Positions 30,405 through 30,573 of a DNA stretch of 30,573 nucleotides are shown here, in pieces. The notes under the pieces are model-generated. The model had not been told where the DNA came from and made no database searches. It was given only the letters and a program-made list of their open reading frames with translations. The stretch is from Chara braunii (taxonomy: Eukaryota; Streptophyta; Charophyceae; Charales; Characeae), in NCBI GenBank assembly GCA_003427395.1, contig BFEA01000434.1, forward strand, positions 1,237,332 to 1,267,904, written 5' to 3'. Position numbers and translations under genes: made by a program. The first letter of the stretch is position 1. The number at the start of each line of letters is the position of its first letter.

Positions 30405-30573
30405 GGAGGCGGCCATGCACCACCCCGGCTGCCGTTGCGACCGGGGCCGCGACCCCACGACCTTGGCCGCACGGCCGCGTGGTGGCCAGTCGCCCAGTAG
30501 GGGGGGGAGGGGAGGGTCTGGGGGCTGATTGGGTTTGCGCAACCCCAACCCCACCCCCTAAAAAAAAAAAAAA
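30405..30573 (+). other. GC-rich end segment with G runs and A tail
   Basis: An abrupt change from AT-rich DNA to GC-rich sequence with short GGCCGC/GCGGCC-type stems. A set of four G runs (30499-30523: about eight, four, three and five G) could form a G-quadruplex on the plus strand. The stretch ends in about 14 A at the window edge. It may be the 3' end of a retroposed RNA (SINE or LINE), but the rest is outside the window. Confidence 0.4.

Overview
The window is eukaryotic repeat-rich DNA. Nothing in it looks prokaryotic, and no intact host gene can be supported. A plant-type genome is most likely: there is a large Ty3/gypsy LTR element primed by initiator tRNA-Met, tRNA-headed SINEs, small palindromic elements, an L1-type LINE relic, long CT, TATC and AC microsatellites and an assembly gap. 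The style of the pol polyprotein and its acidic tail recalls retroelements of streptophyte algae such as charophytes, but that is only an impression.

Region 1 (1-12235) is visibly GC-richer and holds one old Ty3/gypsy retrotransposon on the minus strand. The 3' LTR (1-2374) is cut by the window start and the 5' LTR ends at 12235. Between them, read right to left, are an iMet primer-binding site, gag, a CCHC nucleocapsid, protease, reverse transcriptase, RNase H, a complete C4HC3 PHD-like zinc finger, integrase and an acidic, proline-rich tail. Each domain is recognisable by its catalytic or binding residues, but stops and frameshifts scatter them over several frames, so the element is dead. 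The LTRs have diverged, with transitions dominating in the stretch compared by eye, which fits an old insertion in methylated DNA.

Region 2 (12236-20600) is AT-rich and holds nested small repeats. They include an inverted-repeat element (12682-13387), a possible MITE (13685-13908), a SINE-like head with an A tail (about 14870-15020), microsatellites and a second tRNA-derived SINE (minus, about 19592-19656). The standout is a 2.36-kb block (15335-17690). It is bounded by 26-bp inverted repeats, filled with two tandem-repeat families, and sits between two TATC microsatellite tracts.

Region 3 (20600-30573) contains pieces of a plus-strand L1-type LINE in the expected order. These are ORF1 with a CCHC knuckle (21639-22342), the AP-endonuclease N-terminal part (23962-24390) and reverse transcriptase (29580-30325), the last with an internal tandem duplication. 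A third SINE, a 156-bp tandem repeat, a promoter-like stretch, one possible spliced exon, a GA-rich tract and a 210-bp palindromic MITE lie between them. The window ends in a GC-rich, G-run-bearing stretch with an A tail.
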